Shown one piece after another: positions 20,741 through 32,416 of a stretch of 64,000 nt of DNA. This stretch comes from Clarkia xantiana subsp. parviflora (taxonomy: Eukaryota > Streptophyta > Magnoliopsida > Myrtales > Onagraceae): contig JAPTYO010000013.1 of the NCBI GenBank assembly GCA_036873135.1, positions 18,287,901 through 18,351,900 of the forward strand. The letters run 5' to 3'. The position numbers and the translations under genes are program-made. Every line of letters starts with the position of its first letter. The first letter of the stretch is position 1. Under the pieces are notes generated by a model that made no database searches, was not told the origin of the DNA, and saw only the letters and a program-made list of their open reading frames with translations.

Positions 20741-21313
20741 TTAGTCATGTCCGTGGTGATACAGACTGTATGTGTACATTGCCAGGGTGGATGTTGGAAC
20801 TCCTATATCCTTGTTGGTCTGGTATGTATGTCCTCCCTTAGTGCGGTGTATGCCCGTGTTGGGGTACTTTGTTGAATTTCGCCTCCTTGGAGGTCTTGCC
20901 TGTCTATCTGCCCCTAGAGGGGTGTATGCCCTGGCATCCTGCTGTGTCTGTTGCTGCCTTGGAGGCACAGACTGCTGCCTTCCCTCTGGGGGTGGCCCTT
21001 GCTCTTCTCTCCTTTGTTCTTCTCGCTGCCCTGTTGGAGGGTGCAAGTGGTGTTCTTCTTCATGAACTTCTTCTTCTTCATGCTGGTGTTGCCTTCTCTG
21101 CCTGTTCCTCAAAGTCTCCCTATGGGCTAGCAGCTCATCCAATGCGTTCATCAACCTCGGAGTCACTGTCTGTGCTCCTTGCGAGTATGCGGGCCTTAAG
21201 TTGGTTGTGTGGGCACGATTGTCGTTCCTTTGAGTCAGTATTCCATATGGATACCCTTGAGGTTGTGCCTCATAGTAGTACCCCTGTGGAGGTGCCGTGT
21301 ATTGGGATGGCAC
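20741..21313 (-). CDS. gag: G1 gag fragment, Q/E-rich
   Basis: 190 codons open. It starts with a repeated G-Y-Y-Y-E / G-Y-P-Y tract, then L-M-N-A-L-D-E-L-L-A-H-R, which looks helical. A His/Glu-rich then Gln/Arg-rich low-complexity part follows, and the end is basic. G2 7000-7620 matches it with frameshifts. No capsid or CX2HX4HX4C motif is present. It follows 21376-21609 in the same direction but in a different frame, so the ancestral gag N-terminus is broken. Assignment to gag rests on position after the PBS and composition. Confidence 0.5.
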   Translation of the reverse strand: MPSQYTAPPQGYYYEAQPQGYPYGILTQRNDNRAHTTNLRPAYSQGAQTVTPRLMNALDELLAHRETLRNRQRRQHQHEEEEVHEEEHHLHPPTGQREEQRREEQGPPPEGRQQSVPPRQQQTQQDARAYTPLGADRQARPPRRRNSTKYPNTGIHRTKGGHTYQTNKDIGVPTSTLAMYTYSLYHHGHD

Positions 21314-21375
21314 TCCTTGTTGCCCCCCTGTCCCTGTGGCTTCCTAGTCAATGGAGTCGAAGCTGTGGAAGCCTC

Positions 21376-21609
21376 CTAGCCAGCTGGGCGTGAAGGTTCT
21401 CCTCCCTGTTTGTTAGGCTGGGGTTCTTGTGGGGCTACCTGAGGCTCTGGGTGTGCAGACTGTTTCTCTGGGTTAGGCTGCCTTGCTGGAGGTATATGCT
21501 GTTTTTCTTGCCTACTGCCCCCAGGTGGGCGATTATCTCTAGACACTAAGTTGTCGTCATCGCTCTCGTGATTGCCAGGCTTTCTGTTCGATTCCCACAG
21601 ACGGCGCCA
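21376..21609 (-). pseudogene. G1 gag N-terminus
   Basis: Pro/Gln-rich frame starting just after the PBS (R-P-P-G-G-S-R-Q-E-K, then P-x-P-E-x-Q repeats), homologous to the G2 ORF at 6707. The G1 ATG at the homologous position leads to a TAG after four codons because of a 1-base length difference from G2. Confidence 0.55.
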
Positions 21610-21611
21610 AG
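21594..21611 (-). other. G1 primer binding site
   Basis: On the minus strand, CTTGGCGCCGTCTGTGGG directly after the LTR end AACA. Confidence 0.88.
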
Positions 21612-22336
21612 TGTTAGGTTCCAAGTCTAGGGTCAACGGGCGGTCGACCTAAGTCTCGTTCCTCACTGGAGATGTTGCGGATTCGGTGCTCTCGGGTTTT
21701 GTCGTCCTAGCCTGTGTCTTTCTGTCCTTCGCTTCTCTTCTCTTCTCGCCCTGCAAGAGGGGCAATACCAGGCACAGAGGGGGGTGGTGCCCTATGAACC
21801 CTCTCCGATGCCTAAGTCAGTACGGTTTTTGTAGAGAGATAAAGCTAGAGAGATGTCAGAGCTAAATTATGCAACTTGCCAAGATGATCAAAGATCTTCC
21901 AATGAATGGTGGGACAGTTGTATTTTTAGGCAACGGTGTCATTAAGGTGACTTAATGACACCGTTAACCTTTAAACACAATTAATTATCCTTTAAACACG
22001 TAATTAAGACCTTAGGGTACGGAGAGGGTTGGCGGAAATAAACCGAGTATGGGAGTCTAAAAACGGTGTCGGGGCCCTTGGGGGGGAGGAAAATCCGACC
22101 CCCAAGGGTAGGGGTTGGGTGTGGCCACCCAACCCCTCCTAGGGGAGATCGGGTGTGGCCACCCGACCTCAACTAGGTGAGTCTAACTTGGCCCGGACGA
22201 GTATTCCGGCCTCGTCCGGACCGTTGGTGTTTTCGCGGGGTGTTCGGGTTGAAGTTTCGATTTGCAATCATTGACAGGGTGATCAAAATGAAACGATTCG
22301 GAAGTCAACGGGTTCAAATTGGGCGTATATCCATCA
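21612..22336 (-). repeat. G1 5' LTR
   Basis: 725 bp. The U3 palindrome block is shorter than in its partner, and the TATA box is changed (TAAAAATA on minus, near 21920-21928). Ends at the right TSD. Confidence 0.95.
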
Positions 22337-22341
22337 GCTCC
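22337..22341. repeat. target site duplication of G1, right copy (GCTCC)
   Basis: Same five bases as 2493-2497. Confidence 0.95.
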
Positions 22342-22511
22342 CATTGGAAATGGGCGAATGCTAGTCCCTTAGTGAAACCATCATCTGGGCATCTCATTTT
22401 CTTTTGAATGTGGTCTATAAGACCTTGACCTTCTAGCAGTGTACTGACGTGTTTGCTCCACGAGTCGTAGTTCGTCTCAATCAAAAGCTCATTAACACAT
22501 GATAAAGCCAT
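22342..22511 (-). pseudogene. gag: copia C1 gag N-terminus
   Basis: Starts at ATG 22511 and reads N-Y-D-S-W-S-K-H-V, the usual copia gag opening ('N-Y-x-x-W'), then L-L-E-G-Q-G-L-I-D-H-I. It runs open into the G1 insertion. Codon phase is kept into 2492 on the other side when one GCTCC is dropped. Confidence 0.9.
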
Positions 22512-23893
22512 CTATGCTGTAATTCGTTACTAACACATTGATAATCATGTCTAATCAAGGAGACAATAACATTTTGAGAAAGAACTGCATACATCATATA
22601 TATATTAAGATGGAATACGACAAATAATGATTCATCAGCCATCTAAACCAACTGACCGCCAGTAAACCGAGGAAAGGGGGTTCGTGAAAGAGTTCACACT
22701 GCCGTCGTCTTCAATCCAATCGATCAGTTTCATAAAACGGTTTTGTTCGCAAATTACCGGAACGGGAACTTCAAAATAAGCATACCCGATCTTGGATTTC
22801 CCAAGGCCCTTTTGTATTTAAAAAATATTCCGATGAACTTACGGATGCATATACAATTCTACTTCACAAGTAAATTATCATAGCAAGCCAAATTCATCAT
22901 CCAAACCACACATCATGCATACGCGTCATGCGTCTAATGTTCCGAGAAACTCTTGCTAGCATATATATAATTCTACTTTCTAAGCAAACTATAACATGCA
23001 GCTACATCTCAACATTCAAGCATACATGTCATACATGAAACTTACACATCAAACATGAACATTTGGCGACTAACTTTTGTTTTTAAAACATTTTATAATA
23101 TTAGAGGCTTACTTGCAATTCATGCTTACAATTAATCATGCGTGTTTCTAGACATGAATCCTAGGCCATCAGAACCATCACAACATGTCTGTCTTAGTGC
23201 GCAAACCATATATTTAACTAGGGCTCTGCCCCCAACATCCAGCTAGCTTGACATAGTCAATACAACAGTTCTAATAAATATATGTAATAAAAGTAAACAA
23301 TTGCAATTTAGCCCTCTATTTAATCCAGTCCCTAAATTATGCATTTCCGAGATCCATCCCCATAGTCGAAACTAGGCATTAAGGTTTAATCAAAACGTGA
23401 AAATTTTAAACCTTCGAGCAAAGTTCGAAAAAATTTGGATTTTAAAACTTGACCATCCCATTTTATTAATTGACTTGAATTCGATTTTGAAAAATCCGGT
23501 TTGGTACATTCAATTTTGGTTCAACCCGGGTCGGTTCGGTTCGGTCCATAAATTCGGTTCGGATTTGGTCCGGTTTTATTTAAAATCTCGTTCGGTCCGA
23601 ATTGGTTCAATAAAATAGGATTTTGGTTCGGTTCAACACTCAAAACCGGTTCGGTTCAACACTCAAAACCGGTTTGGTTAGGTCCACTTAGTTACCCCGG
23701 TTCGACCCGACCCGACAAGGTCGAAACGATTAAGAAAACCTAGTTTGGTTTAATCCTCTCCGATTTTGCAAATTGGACCGGCCCACTAAACCCATAGGGT
23801 TCGGCCGAAATAATCTTTTGGGCTAAGTAAGATTTTAAAGTCCACTAAAAACTTAAATTAGCCACCAAGAAATATTAACTATATAAAATAATT

Positions 23894-23929
<36 letters not shown>

Positions 23930-23981
23930 TTCGGCCACATCTATATATATATTTATTGTCAAGATTTTATCTATAATAATC

Positions 23982-24030
<49 letters not shown>

Positions 24031-24604
24031 GTATATTTATTTATTTATTTATTGTCAATATCTTTAATAGGGAAACAAATATACTGACAATATATTTTCT
24101 TAATCTTTTAGGTAACTAAATCTATCAATAATATCTTTATCCCTATAAATTAGCTAGATAGTTATATATATTTCTATATATTAATGTGAACCTATCCATA
24201 TATTTCCAATTATTGATATATTGTCACCTTTAATAAAAATTAAAATGTGGTAAACAATATATTTGTTATATTCGACCGAATTATTGAAACTTGGTGCCTA
24301 AGAAATTAAATTTTTTACCTTGTTAATTCCCCTAGGGTTTGACCGAAACACATGTATTGGAAATAAGTGGTCAAATTTCAAGATCAAATTTTATAGTATC
24401 TACAATCCAATGTTTGATTTTGTTAAATTGATGTTCTTGATTTTTACATGTGTTGGCCGAAATTTTAAAGAATGAAAATTTAAAATTTCCAATTTTTATA
24501 ACTGTAAATGCCGAAATTTTCATGATGTTCTTAGTAAAATTTGATGTTCATGATCTTCAAGAAAAACATGATTCATTTATCAAAATCATGAACTCCTAAC
24601 ACAA
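22512..24604 (-). other. copia C1 untranslated leader (about 2.1 kb)
   Basis: Lies between PBS and gag, which is unusually long for copia. Homologous leaders follow at 25831-26582 (C5) and 31020-33056 (C2). It contains (TA)n at 23900-23925 and 23985-24020 and a block of GGTTCGGTTCGGT-like repeats at about 23515-23700. No coding frame supported. Confidence 0.75.
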
Positions 24605-24617
24605 GCTCTGATACCAA
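24605..24617 (-). other. copia C1 primer binding site
   Basis: GCTCTGATACCAA on plus, that is TTGGTATCAGAGC on minus: the standard plant copia PBS for initiator tRNA-Met, one base after the LTR. Confidence 0.93.
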
Positions 24618-25830
24618 TGTTGGATTACGGGGCTAAATACTACGGAAACATAAACAAGGTATATGCTTGTAATCAGAATTACGCAGCGGAAGATGTGCAC
24701 ATACCTTAATGTGCACATACCTTAAACCTTTTCCGTAGTCCCAGGATCTTGCTGAGGGAGTTCTTGATCCACCAGACGAGGTTCTTGTTAAGGAAGCCCT
24801 ACGCGGTATAGTATCCACAGCAAAGCCTCTGATCGATTCTTGGCATGGACAGATCTCCGGAGTGTTTGCTCAAAGAAAATTGGCACACCCTATTAGATTA
24901 CGGGGAGTAATCACTATGGATACTAAATCATGGTACATGCTAGTAATCGAAATTACGTAGCGGGAGATTCGCACATACCTCAAACGATGTCCGTAGTCCC
25001 AAGATCCTTCCTGCAGGGAGTTCACGATCCTCCGGTCGGCACCCGTAGAGGTTCTGGTTAAAGAAGCCTTACGCGGTATGTTCTCCACAGCAAAGCCTCT
25101 AATCGATTCTTGGCAGGGGACAGATCTCTGGAGTGTTCGCTGGAAAGCAAATTCGCACACCCTTTTGGTGGTGGATAGGTTCAGCTGAAACCCTTGTGTG
25201 GGATGTAGGGTTTTTCTCTCTAAAACAATCTAATGAGGAAATAGTGATTAACCCTAAAAATCCCCTAACACCATGTATTTATAACAGGAGCAAAGTGGAC
25301 AAAAGTCCACTTCGCCCACTCCAATATTTCGGCCGGCCACTATGCATAGGGAGGCCCAATTTTGGGCCTCTCATGTCAATTGGGATTTGAGTCTAGCCTA
25401 ATTACCCTAATGTGACATGTACCTAATTTCCTTAGGTAAACTATACATATTATGGGCTACCAATTACGGGGCCCATCACCATATGCTTACAAACCCTTGG
25501 TGGTGTAGGTGGTTAGGCCGAAGTGAGTAGTATTTAGGGATGAGGGTTTTTTTATCAAATCACCACAAATGAGGAACTGTGAATTACCCTAATAAAACCC
25601 CTAACACTCCCTATTTATAGGAGGAGCAAAGTGGAAAAAAGTCCACTTTGCCCCCTACATTAATTCGGCCGACCTATGTAGTATAAGGGAGGCCCAATTT
25701 TGGGCCTCTCATGTCAATTGAGATTTGGGTCAAACCCAATTTCCCTAATGTGACATTTACCCATTTTCTCAAGTAACATATACATTTTAATGGGCTTCCA
25801 TTTATTGCGCCCAATCACCATAAGCTAACA
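24618..25830 (-). repeat. copia C1 5' LTR, interrupted by a solo LTR
   Basis: In plus-strand view it runs TGTTGGATTACG ... AGCTAACA. The LTR proper is 24618-24890 plus 25492-25830 (about 607 bp), in line with 597 bp for the C2 LTR. The bases between are a second LTR of the same family. Confidence 0.9.
24891..25491 (-). repeat. solo copia LTR inside the C1 LTR
   Basis: 601 bp from TATTAGATTACGG (TG changed to TA) to ATGCTTACA, close to the C2 LTR. Flanked by CACCC (24886-24890) and AACCC (25492-25496), a 4-of-5 match and so a probable TSD. No internal sequence, so it is a solo LTR left by LTR-LTR recombination. Confidence 0.85.
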
Positions 25831-26582
25831 GTCTATCCTAGTGCGCAACTCATTAATTGAAAACTAGGGCTCTGCCCACAATATGCATAATACAGCTAGC
25901 TTGACTCAGTCAAGACGACAATTCAGTCCCAAAATCATGCATTTCTGAGATCCATCCCCATAATCGAAACTAGGCATCATGTATAAATAAATCGATGAAA
26001 TATTAAAAATTTGAGCACTGTGTAGGTAATTTAAAGTTAGAAAAAAATTAGGATTTAAAAATTTGACCATCCTATTTTATTTAATTAATTCGGTTCAGAT
26101 TAATTAATTTCGGTTCGGTTAGGACCTGTTCGAACCGGTTCGGTTCAGACCGGTTCGGTAAAAGGGTTCGGCCGGACCGGTTTGGTTCAAAAATAGGATT
26201 TCGGTTCGGTTTCTCACTCAAACCAGGTCGATTCGACCCATATTAGTTGCTCCGGTCCGACCTTACCCGAATGGGTCGAACTGATTGAGAAAAGCCGGCT
26301 TTTGACCGCTCCGGTTCGGACCCGTGGAACCCGACCCGACCCGGTTCGGGTTACCTTGATCACCCGGGTTGGTTGACCCAACCCGGTTGTGCTAAATTGG
26401 ACCGGTCCAAACCCATAGGGTTCGATCGAAATTGAGACTTGTGGGCCAAGTAGGGTTTAAAGTCCACTAAAAACTTAACTTGGCCACCAAGTAACAATTA
26501 ATTATAAAATGATTTCCAATTTTATGCACATATGTATATAAATTTCGGCAAACATATATATATATATATATTGTCAAGATTC
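25831..26582 (-). mobile_element. leader fragment of an older copia, C5
   Basis: Starts GTCTATCCTAGTGCGC and matches C1 leader 23183-23980 and C2 leader 31690-32460, with the same GGTTCGG-type block (26090-26400) and (TA)n (26555-26570). It is cut on the left by the C1 LTR and on the right by the C2 LTR. Both younger elements therefore seem to have entered this leader. Confidence 0.8.
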
Positions 26583-27179
26583 TGTTAGATTACGAGGAGT
26601 AATCACTACGGAAACTTAAACGTTGTATGTGCTAGTAATATCAATTACTCACCGGAAAGTTTACAGATACCTCAAGAGTAACTGTAGTCCAAGATTTTTG
26701 CTCGAGGGAGTTCGCGATCCTCCGGTCGGGACCCGTAGAGATTCTTGTTAGAGAAGCCCTACGTGGTGCAGCTCCACAGCAAAGCCTCTGATCGATTCTT
26801 GGCACAGGGACAGATCTCTAGACAGTTTGCTCGAAAGCAATTTGGCACACCCTTGGTGGAAAATGTGGTTCGGCCGAACCTTTAGTGTGGGAGGAGGGTT
26901 TTTCTCTCTAAACTCTCTTGTGAGGGAATTATGATTAACCTTAAAATTTCCCTAACACCTCTCATTTATAGGAGGAGTAAAGTGGACAAAAGTCCACTTT
27001 ACCCCTACTATTAGTTTCGGCCGGCCTATGTAATAGGGGAGGCCCAATTTTGGGCCTCCCACGTCAATTGAGATTTTGGTCTAACCCAATTACCCTAATG
27101 TTACATTTACCCAAGTTCATTAGGTAAACTATACATATTATGGGCTACCAATTACGGCGCCCATCACCATATGCTTACA
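26583..27179 (-). repeat. copia C2 3' LTR
   Basis: 597 bp, TGTTAGATTACG to ATGCTTACA in plus view. Left flank GATTC. Same family as the C1 LTR and the solo LTR. Confidence 0.93.
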
Positions 27180-27719
27180 GCTCCCACTCGCCGGAATGGG
27201 AGGGTGCCTGTTAATATACTGTTGTTAAAATCCGCATCAACATTTCTCCCCTTTGATCTGCTCCATGCTTCCGAATAATTCATACGAGGTTTGTCGTGCG
27301 ACCGGCGGATACGACGGGCATCTTGCTACTCATCTGTTAGGAATATTGTAGCGTCCGCGGAACGTTGATTCCCTTTTCTCTAATCAACCTGTTATAAACA
27401 ACATTTATATATTCTACCGCGCTGTATCCTAGGTCAACTGATAAAGCCCACATCCTAGATAAGGCCCACATTCGACTGATAAGGCCCATATCAACTGATA
27501 AGGCCCACATTCAACTGATAAGGCCCACATCAACTGATAAGGCCCATATCCTAAATAAGGCCCACATTCGACATAGTTTGGCAGAGGATTGCGTCCTCCT
27601 ACGACTTAGTTTATAGACTGTAAATCTGATGTAATCAAAACATTATGACGTCGATTAATCATAAACTCGGTTGCAATTCTTTCGCTTACAAAACATAACT
27701 TTCTAATATCATAATTTTA
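27180..27719 (-). other. C2 PPT and 3' untranslated region with tandem repeat
   Basis: The minus strand reads GGCGAGTGGGAGC directly before the LTR, a copia polypurine tract also found in C3 (58901-58915). At 27425-27570 there are about six to seven copies of a 20-24 bp unit with ACTGATAAGGCCCACAT. Confidence 0.8.
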
Positions 27720-28045
27720 TCATAGATACATGCCATTTATAAACCTTACGCAATCCAAGCAGTTTTATGTGCTTTTCGAATATCTCCCTGCGTAGTGGTT
27801 TAGTTAATGGGTCCGCAATCATATTATCAGTGGACAAGTATCATAGTGAGTATATTGTCTTCTACCATAGATTTAGCATAGAAATATTTCACATCAATGT
27901 GTTTGGTCCTACTATGGTACTTCGGATTCTTAACTGCCGCAATGGCTGCTTGACTGTCAGAGAAGACCTTCACACGTTTACTCTCGACGTAACCATTAAG
28001 CAGCGCAGTAAGAAGCCGTTTCAGCCAGACTGCTTCCTGTGCATT
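27720..28045 (-). pseudogene. copia C2 RNase H, C-terminal part
   Basis: The minus strand encodes F-S-D-S-Q-A-A-I, then K-N-P-K-Y-H-S-R-T-K-H-I-D-V-K, the typical end of copia RNase H. The frame breaks after V-E-D-N-I-L-T with two stops close together, then resumes for the tail. Inactive. Confidence 0.88.
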
Positions 28046-28806
28046 CTAGTCGGCAGTACCTTTCAGAAAACAAATTATTTGTTTAACAGCCTTTAAATGT
28101 TGATAGCCAGGATCTGATTGGAAACGTGCTACTAGGCCCACGGCATAACAGATATCCGGACGGGTGCATTGCATGGTGTACATCAAACTACCAACCATGC
28201 TTAAATATTCTGCACCCATCATCTGTTCGCGCTCTGCCAGGTTCTTGGGGCCGTCACGTTTTGACAGTGCGCACCCAAATACTACCGGCGTATCCTCGGG
28301 TTTGGCATCCTGTAATTCGAACCTTTTCAACTTGTTGATATAGGCTTCTTGAGACAGACACAATTTCCGGGTAGCCCGATCTCTAGCAATTTTAATGGCT
28401 AAGATATACGTGGCCTCTCCCATGTCTTTTATCTCAAATACATATGCTAACCAGGACTTTGAATTATTCATGAAACTCATGTCGTTTGTAGCAATGAGTA
28501 TGTCATCCACCTATAAGATTAAAATGACATGCTTGGACCCGGAGGTCTTATAATACACGCACGGATCTTCGTGAAGATTCACGAATCCGTTTCCTACTAT
28601 TTCCTCGTGGAATCTGCGGTACCATTGTCGAGACGACTGTTTAAGACCGTAGATGGACCTTTGGAGTTTACAAACTTTACGTTAGTTACCTGGAGTAATG
28701 AAACCCTCCGGTTGCTCCATGTTGATCTCTTCCTCCAGGTTTCCGAGGAGGAATGCTTAATACTCATTTGGTGAGGTTCGAAATCGAGACCTGCGACCAG
28801 GACCAT
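28046..28806 (-). pseudogene. copia C2 reverse transcriptase, C-terminal half
   Basis: The open frame from 28510 has V-D-D-I-L-I-A, then L-S-Q-E-A-Y-I and S-M-V-G-S-L-M-Y and D-I-C-Y-A-V-G, all typical of copia RT and the RT-RNase H connection. The Tyr of Y-V-D-D is a TAG (about 28511-28519), so the active site carries a stop. The part upstream (to 28806) is in another frame, and from 28810 on coding is only patchy. Inactive. Confidence 0.9.
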
Positions 28807-29138
28807 AAATGGCCCTAACCATGGTTTTACGCATAGTCAGTGAGTTTCTCTTATCAAAGTCCACTCCGTGAGTTGGGTAAGCCCTTTCGCAACAAGTCGG
28901 GATGTCCGATCTTTTCCATCAGTGGTGAACCTTCTTTCAGGACTCACCTTATCCTTACGCCCCTGTGGTTAGCAGGTAAATCAACTATAGACTATAATGG
29001 ATTTCATTTAAGCGATCTCTCTCATTTATTATTTTCCTCCATTTCACTATTTGAGGTCTTTCAAATGCTTTGTTAACAGTTTGAGCGTGGTTTTAACCTT
29101 ACTCAATGGGATACATGCCTTGAACTCTCGTCTAGGCA

Positions 29139-29765
29139 TTATGAGTCCCATTTATTAGTCTGATCTTTTCTCCCACTCGGAATAATGCTTCTTATCGTAG
29201 CATCATTTCTGTTGGGAACGATATTCCCACTCGGAACAATGCTTCTTATCGGTGCATTGTCTCTATTGGGAACAAGAGCAGTGCTAGAACCTTGACGTAC
29301 AACTTTCCTATGACAACCTCTTGGTCTCGGGCTTTTACTTCCGAGATCCATTCTTTGATTACTAAGATCTGGAACCAAGTATGGTTGGATCACTCTCACT
29401 GGAAACAGTGGGAAGTTTAGGTAGTTGTGTCATTCCTGGTTTAGCAATATGACCATCAGGTTCAACTTGCTTCGTCCAACAGCAACAGTGATTACTTTTG
29501 GTAGGGTTTATTCCTCCCACTGGATTTACTATGAAAATGTTCCCATTCTCATTTACCATGTCATTCACTTGAGTTGCTGGTTCAAATGTCTCCCACTCGA
29601 ATTAACTGGGACCTGATTGTCATTGTTATTCTGCTCCGTTTTGATAAGGACTTCGTTGATCGAAAATGTTCATGCATTTGGAAAATTCGCCCTCTTAGTG
29701 ATGTAACTTCTCATGTTCGACCTCGACAACATTTTATAATCAAGCTGTAAACATGTATTTTCTAA
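29139..29765 (-). pseudogene. copia C2 integrase-RT linker and SH3 remnant
   Basis: Repeated S-G-N / P-N-R-N phrases as in C1 1-487, then a short match to the C1 SH3 region (V-T-x-L-E) up to 29765, where homology stops. Confidence 0.7.
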
Positions 29766-31019
29766 GAGCAATCGACGCACTCTTGTCTTAAATACGTGTT
29801 TACTGCGCAAATTAATGTCGCATGGTGATATGATTTAACTCATTATCACCTTTCAGCTATAATGGCGATGTACCTTACCGATATTAATGGCGATGTACCT
29901 TACCGATATTACCTAACACAGTTTTACATTTATGTGAATCATCTTCCTCATCCTAGAGGGAACCTTTGATAGAATGACTCCAACATATGCATGTACAAAT
30001 TGTGCTTCTTAAAGTGTGTCATTTAACATGAATGCCTAGCCTGACTTATCGTTCAAGGCTTACGGAAGGAAAATCGTTTAACCGATTTCTTCCTTCTTCG
30101 TTTGCTAAATTATCTCAGAGAGTTTATCCCGTCTCTGGACTGAGCAATTCAGGTTTTACCCTATGCGTCAGTTGATACTTTTACAAGGTCGTGGTAGCTT
30201 CCGAAGCCTACTTCTTACCGATATAAATGTTATCAATAGTTTGTTTCTGAAGGAATGCAAACGAAAATTCAGCACATCATCATTCAAACACTTCATTATT
30301 AAACTCATTTTATGAAACGATGTGTTCCGTCTATCGAGGTCCACTTGCGCAAGGCGCAATTTACTCTGGGTTTTTAACCCTTTGTTAAATCGTTTCATTT
30401 CTGAATTTAATTCAATTTAATCCAATCAGTTTCAAACATGATCATCATTACAGTTTATTTCATTCAATGGAGTAATAATAATAAAATAGATACTAAATCT
30501 TTCAATCTAGCTACGCAATCGATGTGTCTGTTTAGTTCAGTTATCGCGAATGAGATGACGGAGTACGTGAATCGTTTCGTTTTATTCGACCACTTTTACC
30601 TGGCCGAAATTTCATTTCGGATCAATCCCTCGTAACCTGGTTGATTAATTTTGACAAGTAGATCACATTTCGAATCGAACGGAAACTACTTTATTCAATT
30701 AATCCGAATCTCGAAATAACCAAAATTTTAGTAACTCAAACGAACGATAAATGACAATGGTAGAGTTCTTGATCTGAAGATCGTGTATTTGATCTATGAT
30801 TGTCGCATAGATAGTCGAGAACCTATTATTACATTCGTATTTGATAAAGAACCTACTCGTATTCTTGGTGAAACAAATTATTACATTCGTTTCACATTGT
30901 CAAAATCATACAGACTACCATATTCATCTGTAGTTGTCCTCTACACTTTTGGGAATCGTAGTAGAGAGTTCAACACGTTATTCATACCATCAAGATTGCG
31001 AGGAATATAGAATCGCACT
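29766..31019. other. unassigned sequence inside C2
   Basis: Occupies the place of integrase, protease and gag. It has a direct duplication of AATGGCGATGTACCTTACCG (about 29860-29910) and no recognisable frame or LTR. It may be heavily decayed copia or foreign filler; I cannot tell which. Confidence 0.5.
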
Positions 31020-32385
31020 AATTCAACCAATTCATACTAACACATCGATGATTATGCAAGAATCAGGAAGACATTAACTTTTTGAGAAAGAATTGCATAC
31101 ATCAAATATCTATTAAGATAGAATCCGACAAATAATGATTCCTCAGTCATCTAAACCAACCGACCACCAATAAACCAATTGAACATGGTTGTGAAAGAGT
31201 TACACTATCGCCGTATTCTATCTAATAGATCAGTCTCTTAAAACGGTTTTAATCGCAAATTGCCGAAATAGGAATTTTAAAAGAAGCATACCCGATCTTG
31301 GCTTTCCCAAGACCCTTTTTATTTTGGAAAATCATTCCGATGAATTCACTCATGCATACATAATTCAACTATCCATGTAAATTATCATATGCAAGTAATA
31401 TTCATCATACACACCACACACATGCTTACGCGTCATGCGTCTAATGTTCCGAGGAACTCATGCTTGCATTCATAATTATACTTAGAAGTACATCGTCAAA
31501 TGAAACTACATCCTCAACATTCTAGCATACGTGTCAAACATGCAACATTCACATCAATCATACATATTTGGTGACTGGTCTTCAGTTTTAAAATAATTTT
31601 AAACATTAGGGGCTGATTTGCAATTCATGCTTATATTCAATTACGCAAACTTCTAGACATAAATCCTAGGCATTTCCAAACATTACAGCATGTCTATCCT
31701 AGTGCGCATTCCATATATTTAACCAAGGCTCTGCCCACAACATGCAATATCCAGCTAGCTTGACTATGTCAAGACAGCAGTTCTAATCATGCATATATAT
31801 ATATTGAATAATAAACAATTGAAATCCAACCCTCTAATTAGTGCAGTCCCAAAAAAAAGTATCTCCGAGATCCATCCCCATAATCGAAACAAGGCATAAA
31901 GGTTAGTAACCTTATGAGCACTGTGTAGTCCATTTCGAGGTTCAAAAACATTTGGATTTTAAAACTTGACCTCCCTATTTTAATTGACTTGAATTCGGTT
32001 TAGAAAAAATTCTTCGGTTCAGTCAATTTCAGTCCATTTTGGTCCGGAAAATTCGGTTCGGTTCGGTCCGGTTTTAATTTTAAAATATGGTTCGGTCCGA
32101 ACCGGTACAAGAAAATAGGGTTCGTTTCGGTTCAACACTCAAAACCTGTTTGGTTAGATCCACTTAATTACCCCGGTCCGACCCGATCTGAATAGGTCGA
32201 ACCGATTGAGAAAATCTGGTTCGGTTTTGTTTCGTTCCAGTTTAACATATTGGACCGGCCCTATAATTAAAATTTAAAAGGTTGGGCCGAAATGCTTACT
32301 TGAGGCCCAAGTAGAGTTTTAAAGTCCAAAAATATTTAACTTGACCACCAAGTAACATTAATTATGTAAAATAATTTCCAATATA

Positions 32386-32416
<31 letters not shown>

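Larger units (their letters stand above)
2498..22336 (-). mobile_element. Tat-lineage Ty3/gypsy element G1, non-autonomous, nested in C1
   Basis: Minus-strand LTR element with both LTRs (2498-3261 and 21612-22336), a PBS beside the right LTR, a polypurine tract beside the left LTR and a perfect 5-bp TSD. G2 (5588-15744) interrupts it. The remaining interior holds a gag N-terminus, long decayed sequence, tandem arrays and an antisense gene, but no recognisable RT or integrase, so it is a large non-autonomous derivative. It is placed in Tat through G4, which shares its LTR ends, PBS, arrays and pre-PPT region. The two LTRs differ by more than ten substitutions and length changes that I can count, so G1 is older than G2, as nesting requires. 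Confidence 0.93.

Noticed and set aside
24605..24617. Match to initiator tRNA-Met
   Set aside because: Only the 12-13 bases complementary to the tRNA 3' end are present. It is a primer binding site, not a tRNA gene.
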